Positions 5,331 to 12,607 of a stretch of DNA of 13,541 nucleotides are shown here, in pieces. The first letter of the stretch is position 1; each line of letters starts with the position of its first letter. Under the pieces are notes generated by a model. The model was given only the letters and a program-made list of their open reading frames with translations, was not told the DNA's origin and did not search any database. The position numbers were made by a program, and so were the translations under genes. Source of the DNA: Candidatus Desantisbacteria bacterium CG1_02_38_46 (GTDB lineage: Bacteria; Desantisbacteria; UBA1551; UBA1559); the NCBI GenBank assembly GCA_001871015.1, contig MNUO01000092.1:1-13541 (forward strand). The letters run 5' to 3'.

Positions 5331-5906
5331 CTACTCTCCCGCTTTTATAATCCTATTAAATAAATCTTTATCAACAATATTGAGTTTCCCGTCTTTCTCT
5401 TCGGCAATCAACTTAGGTTTAGATTCTGAATTATCAAACAACATCCAGGAGTGCAATAAAGGTTTGTAAAGTTTAAAGAAGTTGTAAATACTGCGACCAA
5501 AACGGCGACGCACATCCTGAGCTGGAACATCATGCCCGCCTTCAGCCACTCTATCTTTAATTCGCGATAAAGCTAGCTCTGCAGATGGTATCCATAAAAA
5601 GAAAACATGGAGATTATATTCTTTTCTCCTCAGTTCTTTAAAGAAATTGATGTATGTCTTACCTGACAGTGTTGATTCAAAAGCAAAATCCATGTTTTTG
5701 CTTGCATAATAGTGAAGCTGACCAAGAACAACCCTGCCAGCCCTTATCGCTGAAATCTCTGTAGAAAATGGTGAAAGTCCCTGAGCAATAAGGTCAGCAT
5801 TTACAAAATGTGGGCACCTGATATAATCTGGCAAAAATTCCTTCGCAAAAGTCGTTTTCCCCGACCCATTTGGTCCAGCTATAATATAAACATTTTTATT
5901 CTTCAT
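5331..5906 (-). CDS. Zeta-toxin-family P-loop kinase
   Basis: A 191-residue ATPase of the zeta toxin/AAA_33 type. Walker A is GPNGSGKTTF (11-20); FVNADLIAQGLSPF (about 34-47) is the zeta substrate-site block with D38; FAFESTLSGKTY (about 74-85) is the second block with E77. RIKDRVAEGGHDVP and VRRRFGRSIYNF (about 115-142) supply the lid arginines, and LLHSWMLFDNSESKPKLIAE is the typical C-terminal end. Known zeta toxins phosphorylate UDP-N-acetylglucosamine and block wall synthesis; chromosomal relatives are often uncharacterised. The ATG at 5906 has no clear Shine-Dalgarno site, and a palindrome lies 17 nt upstream (5923-5936). It is followed immediately by the 53-aa gene. The order, kinase first and small partner second, is opposite to the classical epsilon-zeta order. 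Confidence 0.88.
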   Translation of the reverse strand: MKNKNVYIIAGPNGSGKTTFAKEFLPDYIRCPHFVNADLIAQGLSPFSTEISAIRAGRVVLGQLHYYASKNMDFAFESTLSGKTYINFFKELRRKEYNLHVFFLWIPSAELALSRIKDRVAEGGHDVPAQDVRRRFGRSIYNFFKLYKPLLHSWMLFDNSESKPKLIAEEKDGKLNIVDKDLFNRIIKAGE

Positions 5907-5922
5907 ATTTTTAATAACTGCC

Positions 5923-5936
5923 GTCCCTTCCGGGAC
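5923..5936. repeat. Small palindrome upstream of the zeta-like gene
   Basis: GTCCCTTCCGGGAC has a 5-bp stem and 4-nt loop, followed on the plus strand by CCGTAG. It looks like another, partly decayed, REP-type unit. It sits close to the start of the kinase gene and could affect its leader RNA. Confidence 0.4.
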
Positions 5937-6072
5937 CGAAGCCCCGTAGTGTGCAATGTTATCCTCTTATCCTTACTGCTTCAACAGAAAGATTTCTCTT
6001 TTTGTTCTCTTCCTTCATCTGTTTAAATCAAGGGCTAAAGTTATTGCCGTGGATTTTTACATTACCTTTTAA

Positions 6073-6339
6073 TTAGAAATCCATATGCCGATAAATATCT
6101 TTTCGATGCCTCACTCGCATAATCCTAATTTTATTTTCTTGCTGGCTAATTATATAAATTATCCGGTACTCTCCAACTCTTACTCTGTAAGTATTCAATT
6201 TACCAGATAGTTTTTTATGTCTCCAAGGAAAAGGGTTATCGAGAAGTTCTTTAATAACTTTAGCAATTTTTTCTACGATATCATTTGGTATTTTATCTAG
6301 ATCTTTAAAAACCTGTTTATGATATTCAATTTTATACAT
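6073..6339 (-). CDS. RelE/ParE-family toxin
   Basis: An 88-residue protein with the full RelE/ParE fold: N-terminal strand MYKIEYHKQV, two helices (FKDLDKIPNDIVEKIAKVIK), PWRHKKLSGKLN, then the beta sheet YRVRVGEYRIIYII and IRIMRVRHRKDIYR. The basic residues expected for ribosome-dependent mRNA cleavage are there (R52, R54, R59, R77, R79 and Y83), so RelE-like RNase activity is more likely than ParE gyrase poisoning, but this is by family knowledge only. Its ATG overlaps the antitoxin stop (TAATG), which fixes both start and coupling. Length is normal for the family and the gene looks intact. Confidence 0.92.
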   Translation of the reverse strand: MYKIEYHKQVFKDLDKIPNDIVEKIAKVIKELLDNPFPWRHKKLSGKLNTYRVRVGEYRIIYIISQQENKIRIMRVRHRKDIYRHMDF

Positions 6340-6593
6340 TAAATTTTTATTCCTCTATGAACAAGATAATCATTAAATTCCTGCGTAGTGGCAAAATCAG
6401 GTTTTTTAAGTCGTTCGCTAATTACTTTAATGTCATCTTCATCTTCAACAACTTCCAGAAGCTTTTCTCTGATTGCGTGAACGACAAAGAAATTCATTTT
6501 TACACCATGCTCTTTGCAGTACTTGTCAAGAACTTCCTTCAAGGATGCAGGAATTCTTGCTCCTACTAATTTTTCTTTTATTGCAGTACCCAT
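6339..6593 (-). CDS. Ribbon-helix-helix-type antitoxin of the RelE pair
   Basis: An 84-residue protein. Residues about 5-48 read as a ribbon-helix-helix DNA-binding domain: strand KLVGARIPASLKEVLDKYC, turn EHGVKMN, second helix FFVVHAIREKLLEVV. The acidic C-terminal segment (EDEDDIKVISERLKKPDF and following) would wrap the toxin. The ATG at 6593 has a strong AAGGAGGG site and lies 31 nt downstream of a consensus promoter. It precedes the toxin with a 1-nt overlap, as usual for type II modules, and should repress its own promoter together with the toxin. Confidence 0.87.
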   Translation of the reverse strand: MGTAIKEKLVGARIPASLKEVLDKYCKEHGVKMNFFVVHAIREKLLEVVEDEDDIKVISERLKKPDFATTQEFNDYLVHRGIKI

Positions 6594-6623
6594 ATTCCCT
6601 CCTTTGTTATCATTTGTAAATAA

Positions 6624-6652
6624 ATTATATCATAAAATATCAAGTTTGTCAA
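6624..6652 (-). promoter_or_regulatory. Consensus sigma-70 promoter of the RHH/RelE operon
   Basis: On the minus strand: perfect TTGACA (6647-6652), 17-bp spacer and perfect TATAAT (6624-6629), about as strong as a promoter can look. Repeated TGATAT units overlap the spacer (CTTGATATTTTATGATATAA) and could be operator sites. Confidence 0.85.
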
Positions 6653-6811
6653 GTTATAAACAATATTACACTCAAATAATTTTAGAGATTGGCAACACAA
6701 CGGTGACTACATCAAAGACAACTCAGAAAGTTCATAACCCGCATCAATAAATTCTTTCCAGAATACCAATCTTCTTCATTTTCATTCTTTACCTCTCATA
6801 TTAAAATAAAT

Positions 6812-8254
6812 TTATCCATTTAATTTCAACTCTTTTGCCGCCTTAACTTCATCAAGGCGAGAAATTTCTAATCCCTGTGGAGATTCTTTAATAATATCCG
6901 GATTTTCTTCCACTTCTTTTGCAATTTCAATCATCGCCAGTGCAAACTCATCTAAGGTTTCTTTTGACTCAGTTTCTGTGGGCTCAATCATCATTGCCTC
7001 TTCTACAATTAAAGGGAAATATATTGTTGGCGGGTGAAAACCAAAATCAATCAATCTTTTAGCTATATCTAAAGCGCTTACCCCTTTCTGTTTCTGTTTT
7101 TTTGCGGAAATTACAAATTCATGCAGACAGGATTCCGGATGAGGAATTTCATAACATTTTTTTAATTTGTTTAAAAGATAATTAGCATTTAAAACTGCAT
7201 TTTCTGATACTCTTTTTAAACCTTCTCCTCCCAGATTGAGAATATAAGCGTATGCCTTTAAAATAACCAGAAAATTCCCATAAAATGGAGCAATATAACC
7301 GATGGAATTGGAATATTCATAATCTAATGCGTAGGTTGCATCTTCTCTTTTAATTACGCGGGAAACAGGTAAAAATTTTCTTAACTTTTCGCATACCCCT
7401 GTTGCTCCACCACCAGGACCTCCTCCTCCATGCGGAGTAGAAAATGTCTTGTGCAAATTAAGATGCACGATATCAAATCCTAAATCTCCTGGTAAACATT
7501 TTCCCAAAAGGGCATTTAGATTTGCTCCATCATAATACATCAGGCCGTCTATCCGGTGAATTAATTCTGAAATTTCTTTTACATAGGGATTAAAAATTCC
7601 AAGGGTATTTGGAGAAGTAAGCATGCAGGCAGCGACTTCATCATCCAGGGATTTCTTAAATTCCACGATATCCATTATTCCATTTTTATCAGAAGGTATG
7701 CTTACTACTTTATATCCGGCAATAGCTGCACTTGCAGGGTTTGTTCCGTGCGCAGAATCAGGAATGAGCACTTTGGTTTTTTTGTTCCCCTTTTCCCGGT
7801 GATATGCAGCAACAATCAGCATTCCTGTCAATTCTCCATGAGCACCAGCTAAGGGTTGTAAGCTGAATTCGTCCATTCCGGTGACTTTACAGAACAGTCT
7901 TTCCGAATTATAAATTACCTCTAAAGCACCCTGGGTAAGCATTCCTCCGTGATGAAGCTGAGGTAACAGGGGATGTAAATTCGCAAAACCCTCGTACCTT
8001 GCTATTTCCTCACCTAATTTTGGATTATATTTCATTGTGCAGGAACCAAGAGGGTAAAAATTGGCATCCACACAGAAATTTTTTTTGGAAAGATGGATAT
8101 AATGTCGGACCACATCTATCTCTGCTACTTCAGGTAAATTGACACCTTCCTTTCTTTTGAATTTTTCCGGAATTTCTTCTGAACAGGAAACATCGCTTTT
8201 TGGTAATTTTGCTGCTCTTCTTCCTCTAATGCTTTTCTCAAAAATTGTCTTCAT
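6812..8254 (-). CDS. gcvPB: Glycine dehydrogenase (decarboxylating) subunit 2, P-protein
   Basis: A 480-residue PLP-dependent subunit of the two-part P-protein. With subunit 1 it decarboxylates glycine and passes the aminomethyl group to lipoyl-H-protein. Landmarks: YPLGSCTMKYNPK (67-79), LHPLLPQLHHGGMLTQGALE (93-112), LAGAHGELTGM (135-145), DSAHGTNPASAA (166-177), YYDGANLNAL (240-249) and the PLP lysine K269 in HLNLHKTFSTPHGGGGPGGG. The ATG at 8254 overlaps the gcvPA stop by 4 nt (ATGA). Length and motifs are complete. It is the last gene of the gcvH-gcvPA-gcvPB unit. I see no clear intrinsic terminator in the 218 nt before the next gene. Confidence 0.96.
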   Translation of the reverse strand: MKTIFEKSIRGRRAAKLPKSDVSCSEEIPEKFKRKEGVNLPEVAEIDVVRHYIHLSKKNFCVDANFYPLGSCTMKYNPKLGEEIARYEGFANLHPLLPQLHHGGMLTQGALEVIYNSERLFCKVTGMDEFSLQPLAGAHGELTGMLIVAAYHREKGNKKTKVLIPDSAHGTNPASAAIAGYKVVSIPSDKNGIMDIVEFKKSLDDEVAACMLTSPNTLGIFNPYVKEISELIHRIDGLMYYDGANLNALLGKCLPGDLGFDIVHLNLHKTFSTPHGGGGPGGGATGVCEKLRKFLPVSRVIKREDATYALDYEYSNSIGYIAPFYGNFLVILKAYAYILNLGGEGLKRVSENAVLNANYLLNKLKKCYEIPHPESCLHEFVISAKKQKQKGVSALDIAKRLIDFGFHPPTIYFPLIVEEAMMIEPTETESKETLDEFALAMIEIAKEVEENPDIIKESPQGLEISRLDEVKAAKELKLNG

Positions 8255-9585
8255 ATCACTGCCTCAATCGCTTCTGCGAGCATGCCAATTTCTTCTTTTG
8301 TTCTTTTTTCAGTAACTGCAACCAGAATGCAATTGTCCATATCTTTATAATATCTTTCTAATGGAAAACCACATACGAATCCCTTTTCAATAAGTGCATT
8401 TATTATTTCTCCTGAATTTTTAGGAAGTTTCAGGACGAACTCATTGAAAACAGGAGAGGAAAATTTTCTTTCTACTTTGGGAATTTGCAGGAGTCTATTT
8501 AGCATATAGTTAGCTTTTTTATAACAGAGATTTGCTACTTCTTTAAGTCCTTCTTTGCCCAGCAGAGACAGGTAAATCACTGCTCTTAAAGCACACCAGG
8601 CTTCGTTTGAGCAGATATTGGAGGTAGCACTTTCTCTTCTGATATGCTGCTCTCTTGCCTGCAGCGTAAGAACATATCCTCTTGTTCCGTTTCTATCTGT
8701 GGTTTCTCCTACAATTCTTCCAGGCATTTTTCTAACATACTTCATAAGGGTTGTCATAAAACCCAAATAGGGTCCGCCGAAAGAAAGAGGAATTCCCAAA
8801 CTCTGTCCTTCGCCGGTAGCAATGTCCGCATTCATTTCGCCGGGCGTTTTTAAAAAACCTAAAGATATTGGATAAACAGAAACAACTACCAGTATCCCTT
8901 TCTGATGGGCAATTTCAGAAATGTCGGTAAAATCATCCATACATCCAAAGAAGTTCGGGTTCTGCAGAATAACGCAGGCAACTTCTTCATTTAACTCTTT
9001 TTTTATCTCCATACGAGAAACAGTTCCTTGTTCAGAAATTGGAATTTCCACCATTTTTAAGTATAAATTTTTTGTATAGCTATAAAGCATTGTTTTATAA
9101 ATAAGGTTCACGCCCCCGCAAACTACCACTTTTTTTCTGCCGGTAATTCTGATTGCCATCATCATCGCTTCATACAGCGCAGTTCCACCATCATACAAAG
9201 AAGCATTAGATACTTCCATCCCTGTTAAGTTGCAAATTGCTGTTTGATATTCGAACATTGACTGTAAAATTCCCTGGGAAATTTCTGGCTGGTAGGGAGT
9301 ATAGGGAGTATAAAATTCTGCACGGGATACAATTTCTTCTAATGCTGCAGGAATAAAATGGTCGTAAAATCCTCCGCCTAAGAAACAGGCAAGACCTGTG
9401 GAATTTTTTTTTGCAAGGATGCTAAAGTATTTCCTGAGTTCTAACTCACTTTTTCCTTCAGGAATATCCAGACCCTTGCATCTTAAACCTTCAGGAATAT
9501 TTTTGAAAAGTTCATCAATTGAACTCAGTTCTAATTCCTGAAGCATTTTTTTTCTGTCTTCGTCAGTATTGGGAATATAAGTCAC
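8251..9585 (-). CDS. gcvPA: Glycine dehydrogenase (decarboxylating) subunit 1, P-protein
   Basis: A 444-residue subunit 1 of the split P-protein, the usual size. Landmarks: MTYIPNTDEDRKKMLQELEL at the N-terminus, FLGGGFYDHFIPAA (about 68-81), YTPYTPYQPEISQGILQSMF (about 92-111), NASLYDGGTALYEA, QNPNFFGCMDDFTDI, GEGQSLGIPLSFGGPYLGFM, and QAREQHIRRESATSNICSNE. It forms the heterotetrameric P-protein with subunit 2. The start is GTG at 9585, overlapping the gcvH stop in a GTGA motif. A split P-protein is found in archaea, Gram-positives and many deep-branching or candidate bacterial phyla, whereas proteobacteria usually carry a fused protein. Confidence 0.96.
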   Translation of the reverse strand: MTYIPNTDEDRKKMLQELELSSIDELFKNIPEGLRCKGLDIPEGKSELELRKYFSILAKKNSTGLACFLGGGFYDHFIPAALEEIVSRAEFYTPYTPYQPEISQGILQSMFEYQTAICNLTGMEVSNASLYDGGTALYEAMMMAIRITGRKKVVVCGGVNLIYKTMLYSYTKNLYLKMVEIPISEQGTVSRMEIKKELNEEVACVILQNPNFFGCMDDFTDISEIAHQKGILVVVSVYPISLGFLKTPGEMNADIATGEGQSLGIPLSFGGPYLGFMTTLMKYVRKMPGRIVGETTDRNGTRGYVLTLQAREQHIRRESATSNICSNEAWCALRAVIYLSLLGKEGLKEVANLCYKKANYMLNRLLQIPKVERKFSSPVFNEFVLKLPKNSGEIINALIEKGFVCGFPLERYYKDMDNCILVAVTEKRTKEEIGMLAEAIEAVI

Positions 9586-9971
9586 TGGTTTTCTTCTCCC
9601 TTAATTAAGTTTCCATATTCTTCGGCATTTATCAGCCCATCCAGCTCTGCAGGATTTTCCATCTTTGCTTTTATCATCCACCCATCCTGATAAGGGGAAT
9701 CAGCAAGCATTTTTAAATTTTCAATAAGCTCTTTATTTACCTCAATTATTTCTCCGCTTACCAGGGAATGAAGGTCAGAAGCCGCTTTAACCGATTCAAT
9801 CACCCCGAAAGGTTCTCCTTTGACTACTTTTTTCCCTGTCTGTGGCAACTCTAAAAAAACAATATCTCCGAGCTGCTTTACTGCAAAATCTGTAATTCCC
9901 ATTGCTGCAACATCACCCTCTACCCTAACCCATTCGTGTGTCTTTGCATACTTTAATTCCTCAGGATTCAT
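9582..9971 (-). CDS. gcvH: Glycine cleavage system H protein
   Basis: A 129-residue lipoyl carrier that shuttles the aminomethyl intermediate between the P- and T-proteins. Signature segments are KYAKTHEWVRVEGDVAAMGI (7-26), AVKQLGDIVFLELPQTGK and FGVIESVKAASDLHSLVSGE (55-74), with K62 as the expected lipoylated lysine; the C-terminus has DGWMIKAKMENPAEL. ATG 9971 has AAAAGGGGG just upstream. It is the first gene of the gcv unit here. The usual partner gcvT is not next to it: the 100 nt upstream hold a palindrome and then the O-antigen ligase gene, so T-protein and Lpd must be elsewhere. Confidence 0.96.
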   Translation of the reverse strand: MNPEELKYAKTHEWVRVEGDVAAMGITDFAVKQLGDIVFLELPQTGKKVVKGEPFGVIESVKAASDLHSLVSGEIIEVNKELIENLKMLADSPYQDGWMIKAKMENPAELDGLINAEEYGNLIKGEENQ

Positions 9972-10047
9972 ATTACCCCCTTTTGCTCTTCACCGTCCAC
10001 AATCATATGAACACGATACTTAATTACTCGACTCCCCATTTTTTTGG

Positions 10048-10063
10048 CAGGACTAAAGTCCTG
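10048..10063. repeat. CAGGAC(TTTA)GTCCTG palindrome between genes
   Basis: A perfect 6-bp stem with a 4-nt loop; on the minus strand the loop is TTTA, the same loop as in the GTCGAG-TTTA-CTCGAC units at 12378-12479. GTAG lies 8 nt before it on the minus strand, overlapping the TAG stop of the ligase gene. It is followed by As, not Ts, in the direction of transcription, so it is not a standard intrinsic terminator; a REP-like element or mRNA-stabilising hairpin is more likely. Confidence 0.5.
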
Positions 10064-10071
10064 AGTTACTT

Positions 10072-12354
10072 CTACGGAATCCTGGACAGCATTGCTCTGG
10101 CATAGTTTGCCTGTGGAGAATTGGGAACGAGTTCAATAGTCTTAAGGAACTGTGCTTTTGCTTCGTTGTGCATCCCTGCAACAAAATACACACTGCCTAA
10201 GTTATTATAAGCATCTATGTAACCGGGATTTATTGAAAGTGCTTTTTTGTAACCTGCTATTGCCTTATCAAACATTCTCTTCTGGTAATAGACATTTGCC
10301 AGGTTATTAAGAGCATCCACATTGTTAGGGTCAATTGCAAGAGACTTGAAATAGGTTTCAATTGCTTTATCATACCATTCCTTTGCGTAGTATGCATTTC
10401 CAAGATTTATCAGGGATTGAATGGTCCGCGGATTAATTTTTAGAGCTTCCTCATATTCTTTGATAGCCTTATCTAACATACCCTGTTCCTTGTATAAAAG
10501 ACCTAACTGATTGTGAAAAATCTCTGCCTCTGAATATGAACTGAGTGCAAGTGCATCTTTCAATCTTTTTTCAGATTTCTCAATGAATTTTCTGTCAAAT
10601 GCAAGTGCATAGAAGAGGTATGACTGGCCTGAATTGTAATGATAGCCTGCATAGTAAGGGCAGGGTTCCAGAGCTTTCTCAAAATTCTCTATAGCCCCAG
10701 CCATATACTCTTTTTTCTCCTTTTCTGAAATCCACATTTCTCTTCCTAAATTTCCATAAAAAGTCCCGAGTTTTGTATAATAAATATCATTTAAGTTCTC
10801 TTTCTTTATTGCTTCATTGTATTCTTTCAATACAGCATTTATGTATATTGATTTCTGAGAGCTCTCCTGCACTTTATTGTATGCCTTTTCAGCGCGCAAT
10901 CCCCTGTTATAATGGACATTTCCAACAAATGGACCCAGGGATGCTTTTATCATAAATGGAACGATTATTATTGCGGCAATTCCTATTGTTAATCTTGACC
11001 ATCCTTGCAATCGCCATTTCAAAACTCTCCCTTCGGGACGACCCTGGCTTCTCTCTGCAATAACCGACAGTATTGCCGGCATCAGCCAGAAATATAAGGT
11101 AGTTTCAGGACGATAGAAATTGAAATCAAAAACCATCTGCACTAACATCCCGGCAAAGGAAGAAATTGCACCTATTGCAAGCCAGCGCCAGTAGGACTCT
11201 TTCACCTCTTTCAGCACGCGAATTCCTGTTTTGAAGAAAACGAACAAAAGCCAGATAAATGCACCCAGACCTAACAATCCAGTTTCAGAACCTATCTGGA
11301 GAAAATCATTGTGTGCATAGCGCGGTGTCTCAACAAAGGTAAAAACTTCTTTCATTTCTGGCACGCGGTATTTAGGGTAAACATTATAAAATGTTCCTAA
11401 TCCCGTGCCTGTAATTGGATGGTCCTTGATAATATTCCAGGTGGATTCATAACACAGAATTCTGAAGCGGATATTTGTGCTTTTCAGGTCCATACTTTCT
11501 CTTATGCGGCTCAGTGTGGTTCCTCCCCTGAAAGAAAGAGCAATCAATAATATTATTGCAATACCTGTAATGGAAAAAATCCAGGTTTTTGCCTCTTTTT
11601 TAACTCCTTCGCTCCTCAGGATGAAAAATATTAAAAGTAGGAGAGAAAAAATAAAACCGAGAAACCCTGCCCTGGATTGTGTGAGAAAAAGAAAAGTAAT
11701 GCCTGTAACTGTCAGGACGCCCAGAAATACTCTCCACTGCCTATTCACAATGAATGTGCAGGTAAGAGAAATAGGGATAAGTGCAATGAGGTATCCGGCA
11801 AAAAAATCCGGGTTACCAAGGGTTGAATCCATTCCTGTTCTACCCCCGATTGCTGCAAGCAAATCTATACCCAATTTCTGAAGGATTGCATAAAAATTCA
11901 CCACTCCAAACGCAATAAGCGCTACAACAAGCAGATAAGTAATGTGGGTTTTCGCTCTGAAGTGAGTTATAAACAAAATATAGAATAGAACATAGAAGAA
12001 AAATCTATATAAATCACTCATGCTCACGAGGACATTGATACTTCCAATTAATGAGAGGATGCTACTCGCAAGAAATAAAAACACTGGAAGAATCAAAGAA
12101 CTGCGCATCCATCTGATTTCGCCGCTTGTAATAGTTTTTAGTATCCAGAAAACAAGCGCAATAATTAAGGGGATTTGCGTGAAGAATATTTTTATTGGAA
12201 AGAATAACTCATGCCCACCACGATACCAATAAGAAAATACTACAGGAACAAGAAACAAAGTTGTAAGCAGGCAGAAACGAATTATCCCATCCAGGATATT
12301 TCTGGACTGTCCTGTTTTCTGCTGAACAGGGTTTTTTTGCTGAATTTTTTGCAT
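10072..12354 (-). CDS. O-antigen ligase-type membrane protein with C-terminal TPR repeats
   Basis: The product is about 760 residues. The N-terminal half has roughly a dozen membrane helices starting at IIRFCLLTTLFLVPVVFSYW. The Wzy_C/O-antigen-ligase signatures are LGNPDFFAGYLIALIPI, TQSRAGFLGFIFSLLLLIFF and the periplasmic-loop motif RYAHNDFLQIGSETGLLGLG. After a last helix (LTIGIAAIIIVPFMI) come about 300 soluble residues with four or five TPR units near the C-terminus (HNQLGLLYKEQGMLDKAIKE, LINLGNAYYAKEWYDKAIET, LNNLANVYYQKRMFDKAIAG, YNNLGSVYFVAGMHNEAKAQ). Such proteins ligate or polymerise glycans at the cell surface. I chose ATG 12354 (MQKIQQK) because the longer frame starts with TTG at 12405 and its first residues are read out of a REP palindrome. 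Confidence 0.88.
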   Translation of the reverse strand: MQKIQQKNPVQQKTGQSRNILDGIIRFCLLTTLFLVPVVFSYWYRGGHELFFPIKIFFTQIPLIIALVFWILKTITSGEIRWMRSSLILPVFLFLASSILSLIGSINVLVSMSDLYRFFFYVLFYILFITHFRAKTHITYLLVVALIAFGVVNFYAILQKLGIDLLAAIGGRTGMDSTLGNPDFFAGYLIALIPISLTCTFIVNRQWRVFLGVLTVTGITFLFLTQSRAGFLGFIFSLLLLIFFILRSEGVKKEAKTWIFSITGIAIILLIALSFRGGTTLSRIRESMDLKSTNIRFRILCYESTWNIIKDHPITGTGLGTFYNVYPKYRVPEMKEVFTFVETPRYAHNDFLQIGSETGLLGLGAFIWLLFVFFKTGIRVLKEVKESYWRWLAIGAISSFAGMLVQMVFDFNFYRPETTLYFWLMPAILSVIAERSQGRPEGRVLKWRLQGWSRLTIGIAAIIIVPFMIKASLGPFVGNVHYNRGLRAEKAYNKVQESSQKSIYINAVLKEYNEAIKKENLNDIYYTKLGTFYGNLGREMWISEKEKKEYMAGAIENFEKALEPCPYYAGYHYNSGQSYLFYALAFDRKFIEKSEKRLKDALALSSYSEAEIFHNQLGLLYKEQGMLDKAIKEYEEALKINPRTIQSLINLGNAYYAKEWYDKAIETYFKSLAIDPNNVDALNNLANVYYQKRMFDKAIAGYKKALSINPGYIDAYNNLGSVYFVAGMHNEAKAQFLKTIELVPNSPQANYARAMLSRIP

Positions 12355-12377
12355 ATAATTTCCAGTCTGATTTAAAT

Positions 12378-12479
12378 TGTAGTGGTCGAGTTTACTCGAC
12401 TCCAATGTAGTGGTCGAGTTTACTCGACTTTATTGCAGAGCAAGCTCTGCCATTACTGTAGTGGTCGAGTTTACTCGAC
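12378..12479 (+). repeat. Cluster of three GTAG-GTCGAG-TTTA-CTCGAC (REP-like) units
   Basis: Three identical 23-nt copies lie at 12378-12400, 12406-12428 and 12457-12479. Each reads TGTAG, TG, then the perfect hairpin GTCGAGTTTACTCGAC. A different perfect palindrome of the same geometry, GCAGAGCAAGCTCTGC (12435-12450), lies between copies 2 and 3. GTAG at the hairpin foot matches REP elements of TnpA-REP/RAYT type. The cluster forms the upstream region of the O-antigen ligase gene and may shape its leader RNA. Confidence 0.8.
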
Positions 12480-12512
12480 CTTGATTGTCATTCCCGCTCA
12501 GGCGTAAATCAA

Positions 12513-12549
12513 GTTTCAATCCTTGTTTTAATGGACTCGTCGTTCAAAC
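12513..12549 (-). CRISPR. Solitary CRISPR repeat on the far side of the DUF5714-like gene
   Basis: The 37-nt unit GTTTCAATCC...GTTCAAAC is identical to the repeats at 13380 and 13452. It stands alone: no second repeat or spacer lies to its left. Read on the minus strand (crRNA direction) it would be the terminal, leader-distal repeat. Terminal repeats are often degenerate, but this one is perfect. Confidence 0.9.
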
Positions 12550-12607
12550 TTTATCCGCTGTTATACGCTGTTGAGTCCATTTCCATTAACCTTAAACAAC
12601 ATTTTTC

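Noticed and set aside
5959-6018. A 19-codon minus-strand frame (MKEENKKRNLSVEAVRIRG) upstream of the zeta-like gene
   Set aside because: Very short, with a weak ribosome site and no recognisable family; possibly a remnant ended by the adjacent palindromic element, but not supportable as a gene.
6690-6795. Minus-strand pieces such as NEEDWYSGKNLL and WKEFIDAGYELSEL in different frames after gcvPB
   Set aside because: They could be a decayed, frameshifted small gene, but no start, frame continuity or family could be established by eye.
10048-10063. Hairpin as a rho-independent terminator of the O-antigen ligase gene
   Set aside because: In the direction of transcription it is followed by a run of A, not T, so the intrinsic-terminator pattern is missing.
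12355-12405. N-terminal extension MESSKLDHYN of the O-antigen ligase
   Set aside because: It starts at TTG and is read directly out of a REP palindrome; the ATG at 12354 is the more natural start.
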